64,000 bases of DNA from Streptomyces sp. NBC_01267 (GCF_036241575.1 NZ_CP108455.1:7361001-7425000), one strand, 5' to 3'; positions 8,897-18,089 are shown, counted from the first letter of the stretch. Notes: generated from the letters alone by a model not told the origin. Program-made: numbers and translations.

Positions 8897-10300
8897 TTGA
8901 GCACCGAGCTTCTGGCCCCGCTTGATCTCGCGTTCTGGCACCTCGAATCCGCCGAGCACCCCATGCACCTCGGGGCCCTCGCGGTCTTCGGGCCCGCTCC
9001 CGGCTTCGGGCCCGAGGAGGCCGTGGACCTGCTGGCGTCCCGGGCCGCTGCGATTCCCCGGCTGCGGATGTGCGTACGGACGGTGTGGCTGCCGCTCGGC
9101 GGGGCGGCCTGGTCCGAGGACCGGCACTTCGACGTGCGCCGTCATGTCCGGCCGGTCGCTGTCCCCCTCGGGGACGCCGACGGCGCCGGTGACTTCGGTG
9201 ACTTCGCGGCCGGGGCCAACCGGCTCGCCGGAGAGCTGATGGAGCGACCGCTCGAACGGGGCAGGCCGCCCTGGGAGATGTACGTCCTGACCGGCGGCCG
9301 GGAACCGGGCGGCCCCTTCGCCGTACTGGTCAAGCTGCACCATGCGCTGGCCGACGGGATGCGTGCCGTCGCGATCGGCGCCGGGATCTTCGACCAGATC
9401 GCCGGCGGGCGCGCGGCCCCCGGCCGGCTGGTGCGCGCCGTACCGCCCCGGTCGTGGATGCCCGGACCGCGGCAGTTCGCCGGGTTCGCCAGGGAGCGGA
9501 TCGAGGAGCTCGGGCAGGCCGTGGGGATCGGGGCCTCCGTGATGCGGGCGAGCCGGCTCGATCTGCGGGGCGGCTCGGCGCTGGCCGCGAGCTCCAGCGG
9601 CACCCGGCGGCTCGCCACCGCCGTGCTGGACCAGGAGGACGTCCTGCGGGTCCGCAGGACCGTGGGCGGCACGGCGAACGACGTCCTGCTCGCGGTGGTC
9701 GCGGGCGGGCTGCGGCGCTGGATGCTGGAGCGCGGTGAGCGACTGCCCGGGGCCGATCCGCGCGCCCTGGTGCCGGTGTCCCGCCGGCGTCCCGGCTCCC
9801 CGCCCGGCTCCGCCAACAAGCTCTCCGCCTATCTGCTCGGACTGCCGGTCTCCGAGCCCGACCCCTGGCTGCGGCTCTGCCGGGTACGTACCGCCATGGA
9901 CCGCAACAAGGCCGCAGGGCCCTCGCGCGGCGCCGGCGCGGTGGCCGTCCTGGCCGACCGGCTTCCCCCGCTCGCCCACCGGGTCGGCGCCCAACTGGCC
10001 GGGAACGCGGCGCGCGTCCTCTTCGACGTCCTGGTGACCAGCGTGCCGCTGCCGCGCTCGACCCTGTCCCTGGGCGGCTGCCCGCTCCGCGAGCTGTACC
10101 CGCTGGCGCCGCTGGCCCACGGACAGTCCCTGGCGGTGGCGCTGTCGACGTACGGCGGGCAGGTGCATGTCGGCCTGGTCGCGGACGGCAAGGCGGTCCC
10201 GGATGCCGGACGGCTGGCGGCGTGTTTCTCGGACGAGCTCGGTGAACTGCTGAAAGTCACGGCCGCGAGATCCCTCCCAGGTGTTGACGCCCCGAAGTGA
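8897..10300 (+). CDS. WS/DGAT-family acyltransferase
   Basis: 467 residues from a TTG start with GAGG five bases upstream. HHALADG at ~148-154 is the catalytic HHxxxDG motif of bifunctional wax-ester synthase/acyl-CoA:diacylglycerol acyltransferases, which make triacylglycerol or wax esters in actinobacteria. The C-terminal half has the usual NDVLLAVVAGGLRRW and VPVSRR segments. Streptomyces genomes carry several paralogues, and not all are active DGATs. It stands alone; the next gene starts four bases after its stop, so co-transcription with the AKR gene is possible, though no shared function is obvious. Confidence 0.85.
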   Translation: MSTELLAPLDLAFWHLESAEHPMHLGALAVFGPAPGFGPEEAVDLLASRAAAIPRLRMCVRTVWLPLGGAAWSEDRHFDVRRHVRPVAVPLGDADGAGDFGDFAAGANRLAGELMERPLERGRPPWEMYVLTGGREPGGPFAVLVKLHHALADGMRAVAIGAGIFDQIAGGRAAPGRLVRAVPPRSWMPGPRQFAGFARERIEELGQAVGIGASVMRASRLDLRGGSALAASSSGTRRLATAVLDQEDVLRVRRTVGGTANDVLLAVVAGGLRRWMLERGERLPGADPRALVPVSRRRPGSPPGSANKLSAYLLGLPVSEPDPWLRLCRVRTAMDRNKAAGPSRGAGAVAVLADRLPPLAHRVGAQLAGNAARVLFDVLVTSVPLPRSTLSLGGCPLRELYPLAPLAHGQSLAVALSTYGGQVHVGLVADGKAVPDAGRLAACFSDELGELLKVTAARSLPGVDAPK

Positions 10301-10304
10301 TCCG

Positions 10305-11276
10305 ATGAATATTCGTCCTATGCGGCGCAACAAGATCGGAAACAGCACGGTCGACATCACCGAACTGGCCTTCGGGGCAGCCGGTATCGGCAATCTCTAT
10401 ACTCAGGTCGCCCCGGAGGAGGCCCGGGAGGCAGTCGACGCGGCCTGGGAATCAGGCATCCGGTACTTCGACACAGCGCCGCACTACGGCCTCGGGCTCT
10501 CCGAGCGGCGGCTCGGCGAAGCGCTGCGTGACCGACCGCGCGGGGAGTACGTCATCTCGACCAAGGTCGGACGACTGCTGGAGCCCGACAGCGGCGAGGG
10601 CGACGACCTCGGGAACGGATTCGCGGTCCCCGCCACGCACCGCAGGGTCTGGGACTTCAGCGCGGACGGAGTACGGCGCAGCATCGAGGACAGCCTGGTC
10701 CGGCTCGGCCTGGACCGGATCGACATCGCCTATCTGCACGATCCGGACGGCCACGCCGCCGAGGCATTCGGCGCCGCGTATCCGGCCCTGGAGAAGCTGC
10801 GCTCCGAAGGCGTCGTGGGTGCGATCGGCGCCGGGATGAACCAGACCGCGATGCTGACCCGCTTCCTGCGGGACACCGATGTCGACCTGGTGCTCTGCGC
10901 CGGGCGCTACACCCTGCTCGACGGCTCCGCGCTCACCACCCTGCTGCCCGAGGCCACCGCCCGGGGCAGGAGCGTCGTCGTCGGCGGAGTCTTCAACTCC
11001 GGGCTGCTGGCCGATCCCAGGCCCGGGGCGACCTACGACTACAGCGCGGCACCCGCCGCCGTGCTCGACCGCGCCCTGCGGATGAAGGCGGTCTGCGAAC
11101 GGTACGGCGTCCCCCTGCGGGCCGCGGCCCTCCGCTACCCCCAGCGCCATCCGGCGGTCGCCGGTGTCCTCGTCGGCACCCGGTCGGCGGCCGAGGTACG
11201 GGACGCCGCCGAACTGCTGGGTCGCGACATACCGGAAGCCCTGTGGGGCGAGCTCGCCGAGCTCCAGGAGGTCTGA
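10305..11276 (+). CDS. Aldo/keto reductase (aldose dehydrogenase-like)
   Basis: 323 residues from ATG 10305 (GAAG seven bases upstream); a GTG at 10281 overlaps the preceding gene and is less likely. The AKR catalytic set is visible: YFDTAPHYG (Asp, Tyr), ISTKVGR (Lys), IAYLHDPD (His). The sequence resembles the branch of L-fucose/D-threo-aldose 1-dehydrogenases and pyridoxal dehydrogenase. The gene directly downstream is a lactonase-type amidohydrolase, a pairing typical of the first two steps of oxidative L-fucose catabolism (fucose to fuconolactone to fuconate). With two fucosidases in the window this is the most coherent reading, but fuconate dehydratase and aldolase genes are not present here. 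Confidence 0.85.
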   Translation: MNIRPMRRNKIGNSTVDITELAFGAAGIGNLYTQVAPEEAREAVDAAWESGIRYFDTAPHYGLGLSERRLGEALRDRPRGEYVISTKVGRLLEPDSGEGDDLGNGFAVPATHRRVWDFSADGVRRSIEDSLVRLGLDRIDIAYLHDPDGHAAEAFGAAYPALEKLRSEGVVGAIGAGMNQTAMLTRFLRDTDVDLVLCAGRYTLLDGSALTTLLPEATARGRSVVVGGVFNSGLLADPRPGATYDYSAAPAAVLDRALRMKAVCERYGVPLRAAALRYPQRHPAVAGVLVGTRSAAEVRDAAELLGRDIPEALWGELAELQEV

Positions 11277-11280
11277 GCAG

Positions 11281-12123
11281 ATGCGGATCATCGACGCGCA
11301 CCATCATGTGTGGGACCTCTCCGTGCGGGACCAGGACTGGATCACCGGTCCGGAACTCGCCCCGCTGAGAAGGAACTTCGAGCTCGACGAGCTGGCCCCG
11401 CAGGCCCGCGCCGCGGGAGTGGACGCCACGGTCCTCGTGCAGACCGTCACCGTCGCCGAGGAGACCCCCGAGTTCCTGGCCCTCGCCCACGGAAGCGACC
11501 TGGTCGCCGGAGTCGTCGGCTGGACCGACCTGACCGCCCCCGGCGTCGCCGACACACTCGCCGCCCTGCGCGAACTGCCGGGCGGGGAGCACCTCGTGGG
11601 GATCCGCCACCAGGTGCAGGGGGAACCCGACACCGGCTGGCTGCTGCGCCCCGACGTCCGGCGCGGACTGGCGGCAGTCGCCGCGGCGGGGCTCGCCTAC
11701 GACCTCGTCGTGCTCCCGCACCAGCTGCCCGTCGCCGCCGCTGTCGCGGAGCAACTGCCCGAACTCACCTTCGTACTCGACCATCTGGGCAAGCCGCCCA
11801 TCGCCGACGGGACGCTTCAGCCGTGGGCCGCGGACGTACGCGCCCTGGCCGCACGCCCCAACACCGTCTGCAAGCTCTCCGGCATGGTGGGCGAGGCGGG
11901 CGCCGGCTGGACGACGGAGGGGCTGCGTCCCTACGCCGACACCGTGCTGGACGCCTTCGGCCCCGGGCGGCTGATGTTCGGCTCCGACTGGCCGGTGTGC
12001 GTCCTGGGCGCCTCGTACGGTGAAGTGGTCGACACCGCGAAGCGGTTGACGGAAGGACTGAGCGCCGACGAGCGCCGCCAGGTCTTCGAATCCACCGCCT
12101 CACGGGTCTACGGAATCGTCTGA
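11281..12123 (+). CDS. Amidohydrolase, sugar-lactonase-like (COG3618 type)
   Basis: 280 residues, starting four bases after the AKR stop, so clearly the second gene of an operon. DAHHHVWD at the N-terminus, LDHLGKPP in the middle and FGSDWPV near the end are the metal-site motifs of TIM-barrel amidohydrolases of the 2-pyrone-dicarboxylate/L-rhamnono- and L-fuconolactonase group. Coupled to the AKR it would hydrolyse the sugar lactone to the aldonic acid in the cytoplasm. Substrate identity (fuconolactone) is inferred from context only. Confidence 0.85.
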   Translation: MRIIDAHHHVWDLSVRDQDWITGPELAPLRRNFELDELAPQARAAGVDATVLVQTVTVAEETPEFLALAHGSDLVAGVVGWTDLTAPGVADTLAALRELPGGEHLVGIRHQVQGEPDTGWLLRPDVRRGLAAVAAAGLAYDLVVLPHQLPVAAAVAEQLPELTFVLDHLGKPPIADGTLQPWAADVRALAARPNTVCKLSGMVGEAGAGWTTEGLRPYADTVLDAFGPGRLMFGSDWPVCVLGASYGEVVDTAKRLTEGLSADERRQVFESTASRVYGIV

Positions 12124-12157
12124 GAGCCCACCGGGCCGGCGCCTACACTCCAGCCTC

Positions 12158-12910
12158 ATGCTGCGCGTACTGGCCGTGGACGACGAAGCACCCGCCCTCG
12201 AAGAGCTGCTCTACCTCCTCCGCTCCGACACCCGCGTCCGTAGCGCGGAGGGCGCCGTCAGCGCCACGGAGGCGCTGCGCCGGATAGGCGGCGCCCTCGA
12301 AGCGGACGCCGACGACACCGCGGCCATCGACGTCGTCTTCCTCGACATCCACATGGCGGGGCTGACCGGCCTGGACATCGCCCAGCTGCTCGCGGGCTTC
12401 ACCAGACCCCCGTTGATCGTCTTCGTCACCGCGCACGAAGGCTTCGCCGTCCAGGCCTTCGACCTGAAGGCGGTCGACTACGTACTGAAACCGGTCCGCC
12501 GGGAGCGCCTCGCCGAAGCCGTGCGCCGGGCGGCCGAACTGGTCACCGACCGGGCCGCCCCGGTCCTGGACACCGCGGCCGACCAGATCCCGGTCGAACG
12601 CGGAGGCGTCACCCGCTTCGTCGCCGTCTCCGACATCACCTACGCCGAGGCCCGGGGCGACTACGCCCGCCTGCACACCATGGACGACAGCCATCTCGTC
12701 CGCGTCCCGCTGTCCACCCTGGAGGAGCGCTGGCGTACGCGCGGCTTCGTGCGGATCCACCGCAGCCATCTGGTCGCGCTGGACCGGATCGACGAACTGC
12801 GCCTGGACGCCGGATCCATGAGCGTCCGGGTCGGCGCGGTCGAACTCCCGGTCAGCAGACGCCACTCCCGTGCGCTGCGCGACCGGCTCATGCGCGGGGC
12901 GGGCCGCTGA
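12158..12910 (+). CDS. LytTR-type response regulator
   Basis: 250 residues. The N-terminal receiver (1-~125) has AVDDEAPA acidic residues, the phosphoacceptor in VVFLDIHMAG, VTAHEG, and Lys in YVLKPV. The C-terminal ~105 residues form a LytTR DNA-binding domain (ARGDYARLHT, then GFVRIHRSHLVALDRI), which binds DNA with beta strands rather than an HTH. The matching LytS-like kinase is encoded at 14885-16075, with a small membrane protein and a symporter between them. The layout suggests that the system controls, or is tuned by, the intervening transporter, as in nutrient-sensing LytS/LytTR pairs of other bacteria. Confidence 0.92.
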   Translation: MLRVLAVDDEAPALEELLYLLRSDTRVRSAEGAVSATEALRRIGGALEADADDTAAIDVVFLDIHMAGLTGLDIAQLLAGFTRPPLIVFVTAHEGFAVQAFDLKAVDYVLKPVRRERLAEAVRRAAELVTDRAAPVLDTAADQIPVERGGVTRFVAVSDITYAEARGDYARLHTMDDSHLVRVPLSTLEERWRTRGFVRIHRSHLVALDRIDELRLDAGSMSVRVGAVELPVSRRHSRALRDRLMRGAGR

Positions 12911-13038
12911 CAGGCTGTCGGGTGGCCTCGGACCGGACACGTGTGCGTGCCGGGGCACGGCCGCCCGGCCGGCGGTCACCCGTCAGCCTCCGAGGCAGAG
13001 CTTCCCAGCGGTTCGCCGCGCTGCGTACACTCCGCGCC

Positions 13039-13401
13039 ATGTCAGCAGAGCCGGTGCCCCGACGCGAGACCGTGACCGGCGAGCCCCGGCGGGTGCGACC
13101 GCTGCCGCGCTACCGGGCGCAGTCGGAGATCGACGAGCAGACCGCACTCGGCGACGCCTATGTACGCTCTCTGATGCGCAGTCAACTCCGCGCCGGTCTC
13201 AGTGCGTTCGCCCTGCTCGCGCTCCTCGCCGGCACTCTGCCGCTCGCCTTCGTCGCGCTCCGCAGCGACCTGGCCGTCTGGGTCGTACTCGGCTGCGGGG
13301 CCTACCCTCTGCTGGTGCTCATCGCCTGGTGGTACGTACGCCGCGCCGAGCGCAACGAACAGGACTTCGCCCGTCTCGTGGAAGGCCGCCCCGCGCAGTG
13401 A
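13039..13401 (+). CDS. Small two-helix membrane protein before the symporter
   Basis: 120 residues from ATG 13039. After a basic cytosolic head (~60 residues) there are two hydrophobic helices (~55-80 and ~85-103) and a charged tail. Position and topology match the small DUF485-like proteins commonly encoded just upstream of SSS acetate/monocarboxylate symporters. Its stop overlaps the GTG of the symporter, so the two are translationally coupled. It may be an accessory subunit, but this is not proven by the sequence. Confidence 0.75.
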   Translation: MSAEPVPRRETVTGEPRRVRPLPRYRAQSEIDEQTALGDAYVRSLMRSQLRAGLSAFALLALLAGTLPLAFVALRSDLAVWVVLGCGAYPLLVLIAWWYVRRAERNEQDFARLVEGRPAQ

Positions 13402-14888
13402 GCCGGACGTACGCGGTGGTGGCAGTGGCCGCCGTCGTCCTCGCCACCGTCCTGGTCGGCGGCTTCGGGCTGCGGATCTCCCGTACCACCTCCGACTTCT
13501 ACGTGGCGTCCCGCACGGTGGGACCCCGGCTCAACGCCGCCGCGATCAGCGGCGAGTACCTCTCCGCCGCCTCCTTCCTCGGCATCGCCGGCCTGGTGCT
13601 GGTCCACGGCCCCGACATGCTCTGGTACCCGGTCGGCTACACCGCCGGATACCTCGTCCTGCTGGTGCTCGTCGCCGCGCCGCTGCGTCGCTCCGGGGCG
13701 TACACACTGCCCGACTTCGCCGAGGGGCGGCTCGAATCGCGGCAGGTCCGCAGCCTGGTGAGCATCTTCGTCATCGGGGCGGGCTGGCTGTACCTGGTGC
13801 CTCAACTCCAGGGTGCCGGGCTGACGTTGAAGATCCTCACCGGGGCGCCCGACTGGCTGGGCCCGGTGATCGTCGCCGCGGTCGTCGTGCTCTCGGTGGC
13901 CGCGGGCGGGATGCGCAGCATCACCTTCGTCCAGGCGTTCCAGTACTGGCTCAAGCTCACCGCGCTGCTGGTCCCCGCGCTCTTCCTGGTGCTCGCCTGG
14001 ACGGGCGACGGGCGGCCGGGCGTGCCGTCGGACGGGCCCTCGCTCGCGCTGTCCGCCGGTTTCGGCCGTGCCGACCACCCGCTGTACGCGACGTACGGAC
14101 TGATCGTCGCGACCTTCCTCGGCACGATGGGGCTGCCCCACGTGGTCGTCCGCTTCTACACCAGCCCGGACGGGCGCACCGCGCGCCGTACCACCGTGGT
14201 GGTCCTCGCGCTGATCGGCGTGTTCTATCTGCTGCCGCCGGTGTACGGCGCGCTGGGGCGCCTGTACGCGTCCGAGCTGCCGCTCTCCGGCGACGCCGAC
14301 GCGGCCGTGCTCCTCCTCCCCGGCCGGGTGATCGGCGGCGCGGGCGGCGATCTGCTCGGCGCGCTCGTCGCGGGCGGCGCCTTCGCGGCGTTCCTCTCCA
14401 CCGCCTCGGGGCTCACCATGGCCGTCGCCGGGGTCCTCACCCAGGGCTCCCGCGGCATACGCCACTTCCGGCTGGCCACCCTGCTCGCGATGGGAGTTCC
14501 CCTCGCGGGCGCCCTGCTGGTCAGCGGCGTACCGGTGGCCGACGCCGTCGGGATGGCCTTCGCCGTCTCCGCGTCCTCCTTCTGTCCGCTGCTGGTGCTC
14601 GGCATCTGGTGGCGCCGGCTCACCCCGCCGGGCGCCGTGGCGGGTCTGCTGCTCGGCGGCGGCTCGGCGCTGATCGCCGTCGCCGTCACGATGGGCGGCG
14701 CCGTACGACCGGGCTGGGCCCACACCCTGCTCGCCTGGCCCGCCGTGTGGTCCGTGCCGGTGGGCTTCCTCGCGATGATCCTGGTCTCACTGGCCACCCC
14801 CGGCCGCGTCCCGCCGGGAACCAGCGCCGCCATGGCCCGCTTCCACCTGCCCGAGGCGCTGGCCGTCGCCAGGGGAGCCCGCAGATGA
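13398..14888 (+). CDS. Sodium:solute symporter (acetate/monocarboxylate-like)
   Basis: 496 residues from a GTG that overlaps the upstream stop (GTGA). About 12-13 hydrophobic helices are visible, with SSS-family segments SDFYVASRTVGP, SGEYLSAASFLG and FLGTMGLPHVVVRFYT; the last is typical of ActP/MctC-type carriers. The likely role is Na+-driven uptake of a short monocarboxylate such as acetate or pyruvate at the cytoplasmic membrane. It sits inside a LytTR/LytS locus and overlaps the kinase gene by four bases (ATGA), so expression of transporter and sensor is tied together. Confidence 0.9.
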   Translation: MSRTYAVVAVAAVVLATVLVGGFGLRISRTTSDFYVASRTVGPRLNAAAISGEYLSAASFLGIAGLVLVHGPDMLWYPVGYTAGYLVLLVLVAAPLRRSGAYTLPDFAEGRLESRQVRSLVSIFVIGAGWLYLVPQLQGAGLTLKILTGAPDWLGPVIVAAVVVLSVAAGGMRSITFVQAFQYWLKLTALLVPALFLVLAWTGDGRPGVPSDGPSLALSAGFGRADHPLYATYGLIVATFLGTMGLPHVVVRFYTSPDGRTARRTTVVVLALIGVFYLLPPVYGALGRLYASELPLSGDADAAVLLLPGRVIGGAGGDLLGALVAGGAFAAFLSTASGLTMAVAGVLTQGSRGIRHFRLATLLAMGVPLAGALLVSGVPVADAVGMAFAVSASSFCPLLVLGIWWRRLTPPGAVAGLLLGGGSALIAVAVTMGGAVRPGWAHTLLAWPAVWSVPVGFLAMILVSLATPGRVPPGTSAAMARFHLPEALAVARGARR

Positions 14889-16075
14889 GCGGGGCGGCGC
14901 AGGCCGCGCTGATCGTGCTCGGGCCGCTCCTGCTCGTCGGCGGGTTCGTGCTGGGCAGGCGCACCGCACGTCCCGCCCGCAGCAGCGACGTCGGCACACC
15001 GGTCGAACACGCGACCTTCGAGACCCTGCACACCGCCTCGCTCGCGGCGCCCCCGCTGCGCGCGGGGCTCACCGAGGAGAGCGCCCGCAGATCCGCCCGC
15101 CGACTGCGGTCGCTGCTCGGCACGGACGCGCTCTGCCTCACCGACGGCGAGCGCGTCCTCGCCTGGGACGGGCTGGCGGAGCACCACTGCGCCCAGGTCA
15201 TGGACCAGCTGGGCGGCCTGCTGGAGAACGGCAGGGACCGGGCGTTCAGCAGCGCCTGCGACGATCCGGACTGTCCGCTGCGCTGGGCCGTCGCGGTCCC
15301 GCTGACCGTCGACCACCGGGTGCTCGGCGCCCTCGTGGCCTTCGCGCCACGTGAGTCCGCGGTACTGGCGCGGGCGGCCGGTGAAGTGGCCCGCTGGGTC
15401 TCCGTGCAGCTGGAACTCGCCGAACTCGACCGCTCACGGACCCGGTTGATCGAAGCCGAGATCAAAGCGCTGCGGGCCCAGATATCCCCGCACTTCATCT
15501 TCAACTCGCTCGCCGCCATCGCCTCCTTCGTCCGTACCGACCCCGAACGCGCCCGTGAACTGCTCCTGGAATTCGCCGACTTCACCCGGTACTCGTTCCG
15601 CAGCCGAGGCGACTTCACCACGCTCGCCGACGAACTGCACTCCATCGACCAGTACCTGGCGCTGGTGCGGGCCCGCTTCGGTGACCGGCTGGACGTCACG
15701 CTCCAGGTCGCGCCGGAGGTGCTGCCCGTCGCGATGCCTTTCCTCTGTCTGCAGCCGCTGGTCGAGAACGCCGTCAAGCACGGCATCGAGGGCGACGCAG
15801 GGCGCAGCCGCATCACCATCAGCGCTCTCGACGCGGGCTCCGAGGCGGAGGTGGTCGTCGAGGACGACGGCATCGGCATGGAGCCCGACCGGCTACGCCG
15901 GATCCTGCGCGGCGAGGTCGGGCCCTCGTCCGGCATCGGGCTGCTCAATGTCGACGAACGGCTGCGTCAGGTGTACGGGGACGCCTACGGGCTGGTCATC
16001 GAGACGGGTGTGGGCGCGGGGATGAAGGTCACCCTGCGGATTCCGAAGTACCGTGCGGGCGTGCACGGTTCGTAG
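14885..16075 (+). CDS. LytS/YehU-like sensor histidine kinase
   Basis: 396 residues. One N-terminal membrane helix (~5-25), a GAF-like sensing region (~60-195, with three closely spaced Cys around SACDDPDC that could bind metal or sense redox), then the His_kinase domain with the phosphoacceptor in ISPHFIFNSLAAI and an HATPase (LQPLVENAVKHGIEG, VEDDGIGM, GIGLLNVDERL). This is the YehU/LytS class that partners LytTR regulators. It lacks the multi-helix 5TM sensor of LytS, so sensing is probably cytosolic and may involve the adjacent symporter. Confidence 0.9.
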   Translation: MSGAAQAALIVLGPLLLVGGFVLGRRTARPARSSDVGTPVEHATFETLHTASLAAPPLRAGLTEESARRSARRLRSLLGTDALCLTDGERVLAWDGLAEHHCAQVMDQLGGLLENGRDRAFSSACDDPDCPLRWAVAVPLTVDHRVLGALVAFAPRESAVLARAAGEVARWVSVQLELAELDRSRTRLIEAEIKALRAQISPHFIFNSLAAIASFVRTDPERARELLLEFADFTRYSFRSRGDFTTLADELHSIDQYLALVRARFGDRLDVTLQVAPEVLPVAMPFLCLQPLVENAVKHGIEGDAGRSRITISALDAGSEAEVVVEDDGIGMEPDRLRRILRGEVGPSSGIGLLNVDERLRQVYGDAYGLVIETGVGAGMKVTLRIPKYRAGVHGS

Positions 16076-16082
16076 CGCGACC

Positions 16083-16176
16083 GCACCGGAGGAGTCCGCG
16101 GTTCATCCGCACCGGACGAGCCGGGGGTTCATCCGCACCGGAGGGAGTCCCCGGTTCATCCGCACCCGAACGGATC
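16083..16176. repeat. 26-bp tandem repeat at a gene 3' end
   Basis: Three near-identical units (16083-16108, 16109-16134, 16135-16161) sharing GCACCGGA and GGTTCATCC, then a partial fourth. The third unit contains the stop codon of the minus-strand gene below, so the array repeats the tail of that gene into the intergenic gap. Confidence 0.85.
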
Positions 16177-16665
16177 CGGCTGGAAGAGATGGATCGCCAG
16201 ATGCCCCAACGGCAGCCCCAACTGCCAGGCCGGGGTCCAGATCTGCGGCCCGCCCTCCTGGCCGGACACCGCGACCGGCGTGACCGCGTCGAGGTCCGCG
16301 GCCAGCAGTTCGGTGTCCTCAAGCCACTGCCAGGCCGCCCTGGCCAGCGGCAGATCGGGGCCGTGACCGCCCCCCGCCGTCAGCTCTCCGAGCCGGGCGC
16401 AGACCCATTCCCGCCACCCGGTGTCGTACGCGGTGAGCGACAGCCACTCGTCGAGCCGCAGCACCGACCCGGCCCCCGTGACCGCACCGTCCGACAGGAA
16501 GACGGTCAGCGCCAGCGCGTCCCGTCCCGCCCGGTACTCGATCGTCGTGGGCGGCATCAGATCGCCGGTGCGCAGCAGTTCATCCGCGATGTACTCGGCG
16601 TACATCCAGTCCATCGGTACCAGCAGTTCGCCACCACTGGTCCCGTTGGTGCTCTCGGGACGCAT
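16156..16665 (-). CDS. Uncharacterised protein, 169 aa
   Basis: I do not recognise the family. The protein is acidic, with no signal peptide or membrane helix. It is rich in Trp and Leu, with segments such as VPMDWMYAEYIADELL and ARAAWQWLEDTELLAADL that look helical, and a Phe-Gly-Cys-Gly C-terminus. Codon usage is ordinary for the region, which supports it being real. The last codons lie in the first unit (minus-strand order) of a tandem repeat that copies the stop region downstream. It is transcribed in the same direction as the sigma-factor gene, 214 bp away. Confidence 0.6.
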   Translation of the reverse strand: MRPESTNGTSGGELLVPMDWMYAEYIADELLRTGDLMPPTTIEYRAGRDALALTVFLSDGAVTGAGSVLRLDEWLSLTAYDTGWREWVCARLGELTAGGGHGPDLPLARAAWQWLEDTELLAADLDAVTPVAVSGQEGGPQIWTPAWQLGLPLGHLAIHLFQPDPFGCG

Positions 16666-16879
16666 CCCGTCTCGCCTCTTTCATCTCTTGGCCAGGCACT
16701 TCCGGTCACCGTCCAGGCGCGCGCGTCAGCACTCCGCCGGACCTCCAGGGAGCATTGAACCGGTGCAGGAGGCCCCACGTCGCCAGAAGCACAGGATTTC
16801 CCGTTCCTGCGCGAGGTGTTCATGTCCGCCGAGTATTCTGCGGCCCCGCACGGGCGACGGCCGCTCCGCGCACCGGCGC

Positions 16880-17548
16880 TCAGCGCACTGCCGCCCGACG
16901 GGCACCGCCGGGCGGTGCGCCGGCTCCGGCGGTGCGTTCCGTGTAGCCCGGCAGATTCCGCCCCAGGACGCGCAGCGCGTAGTGGGAACGGGACTTGACC
17001 GTTCCGGGCGGTATACCCAGGACGCCCGCCGCCTCCCGCACACTCAGCCCGCGGAAGTAGATCTGCACCAGCACCGCCCGGTGCTCGGGACTCAGCGCCC
17101 GCACGGCCCGGCGCACGTCCAGCGCGGCGGCCGAGCGCTCGGTGAGGTCCCCCGGGGCCGCGGTGGACTCCAGTACGTGATCGCTGACCTCGGCCGGCCG
17201 GGCGAGCCGGGACCGGCGTGCGTCGATGGCCAGCCGACGGCCCACGGTGAACAGCCAGGGCCGCATGGACTCGTAGGGGCCCTCGAAGGCCTCGGGATGC
17301 TGCCAGGCGCGCAGCAGTGTCTCCTGCAGCAGGTCCTCGGCGCGCTGCCGGTCGCCGTACGACAGCCCCAGCAGGAACTGCAACAACGCTGCGCCGTGGG
17401 TGCGCTGGAGTTCCCGGAGCGCCCGCTCGTCGGTTCCGTGGGGTATCGGTGTGAAGGTCACGGGCGTATACGAGCGCAGCACGGCGGGAACGGACAGCGG
17501 CCCGGCACGGCTCTGCGACGAGCGGTTGAAACGTGCGACGAGCGGCAC
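16880..17548 (-). CDS. ECF-type RNA polymerase sigma factor
   Basis: 222 residues as given; the start is uncertain because no good SD precedes 17548, and a GTG ~28 residues in (VTFTPIPH) is an alternative. Region 2 (RAEDLLQETLLRAWQHP, then SMRPWLFTVGRRLAIDARR) and region 4 (LSPEHRAVLVQIYFRGLSV, then GIPPGTVKSR) are well conserved, matching the SigL/SigK-like ECF group. No zinc-binding anti-sigma gene is adjacent, which is unusual for this group; the unknown protein downstream lacks the HxxxCxxC signature. Its target promoters are unknown. Confidence 0.88.
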   Translation of the reverse strand: MPLVARFNRSSQSRAGPLSVPAVLRSYTPVTFTPIPHGTDERALRELQRTHGAALLQFLLGLSYGDRQRAEDLLQETLLRAWQHPEAFEGPYESMRPWLFTVGRRLAIDARRSRLARPAEVSDHVLESTAAPGDLTERSAAALDVRRAVRALSPEHRAVLVQIYFRGLSVREAAGVLGIPPGTVKSRSHYALRVLGRNLPGYTERTAGAGAPPGGARRAAVR

Positions 17549-17627
17549 GCCGAGCGGTCGGCGGGGGAAACACGCGTCCGATTCGGCGACGTCAGCCCTC
17601 CTGCACGTCGAGTGCGGGACGGGCGGT

Positions 17628-18089
17628 TTACGGCACGACGGTGACGGGCCAGCGCCCGGCCTTGACCAGCCGGACGGCCACCGATCCGATGATCCGGTGC
17701 CCGGCCGACTCCGACGCCCCGACCACCACGGCGTCCGCCTTGAGCTCGTCGGCGGCGGTGACCAGACCGTTGTACGGGTCGCCGCGGAAGGTGTGGAACT
17801 CCCAGCGCACGGCGAATATTTCCTTCACCCGCTCGGTGGCCGTCCGGATCTCGTTGACCAACCCCTCGGCGATCTCACCCGTGGTGTCGGCGACCGGGGC
17901 CCCCAGGGAGGCCCCGGCGGCGAGTACCGGCTGTACGTACACGATGGCGAGCAGCGCGTTCTGCCGTCGGGCGAGCCCGCCGGCGTACGAGGCGGCCCGC
18001 AGGGACGACTCCGATCCGTCTATGCCGACGACGATCACCTTGGGGCCGTCCGTGCCGCGTTCGAACTGGTGAGGCTGCTGATCTGTCAC
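17628..18089 (-). CDS. Universal stress protein (UspA family)
   Basis: 153 residues from a GTG. The UspA fold is clear: VIVVGIDGSESS at the N-terminus and the ATP-binding tail VVVGASESAGHRIIGSVA (the G-x2-G-x9-G-S/T pattern, with Ala/Glu substitutions), ending PVTVV. It probably binds ATP and acts in dormancy or stress physiology. It is the last gene of a likely operon with the DUF4239 protein 32 bases upstream and the proline-rich protein before that. Confidence 0.9.
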   Translation of the reverse strand: MTDQQPHQFERGTDGPKVIVVGIDGSESSLRAASYAGGLARRQNALLAIVYVQPVLAAGASLGAPVADTTGEIAEGLVNEIRTATERVKEIFAVRWEFHTFRGDPYNGLVTAADELKADAVVVGASESAGHRIIGSVAVRLVKAGRWPVTVVP

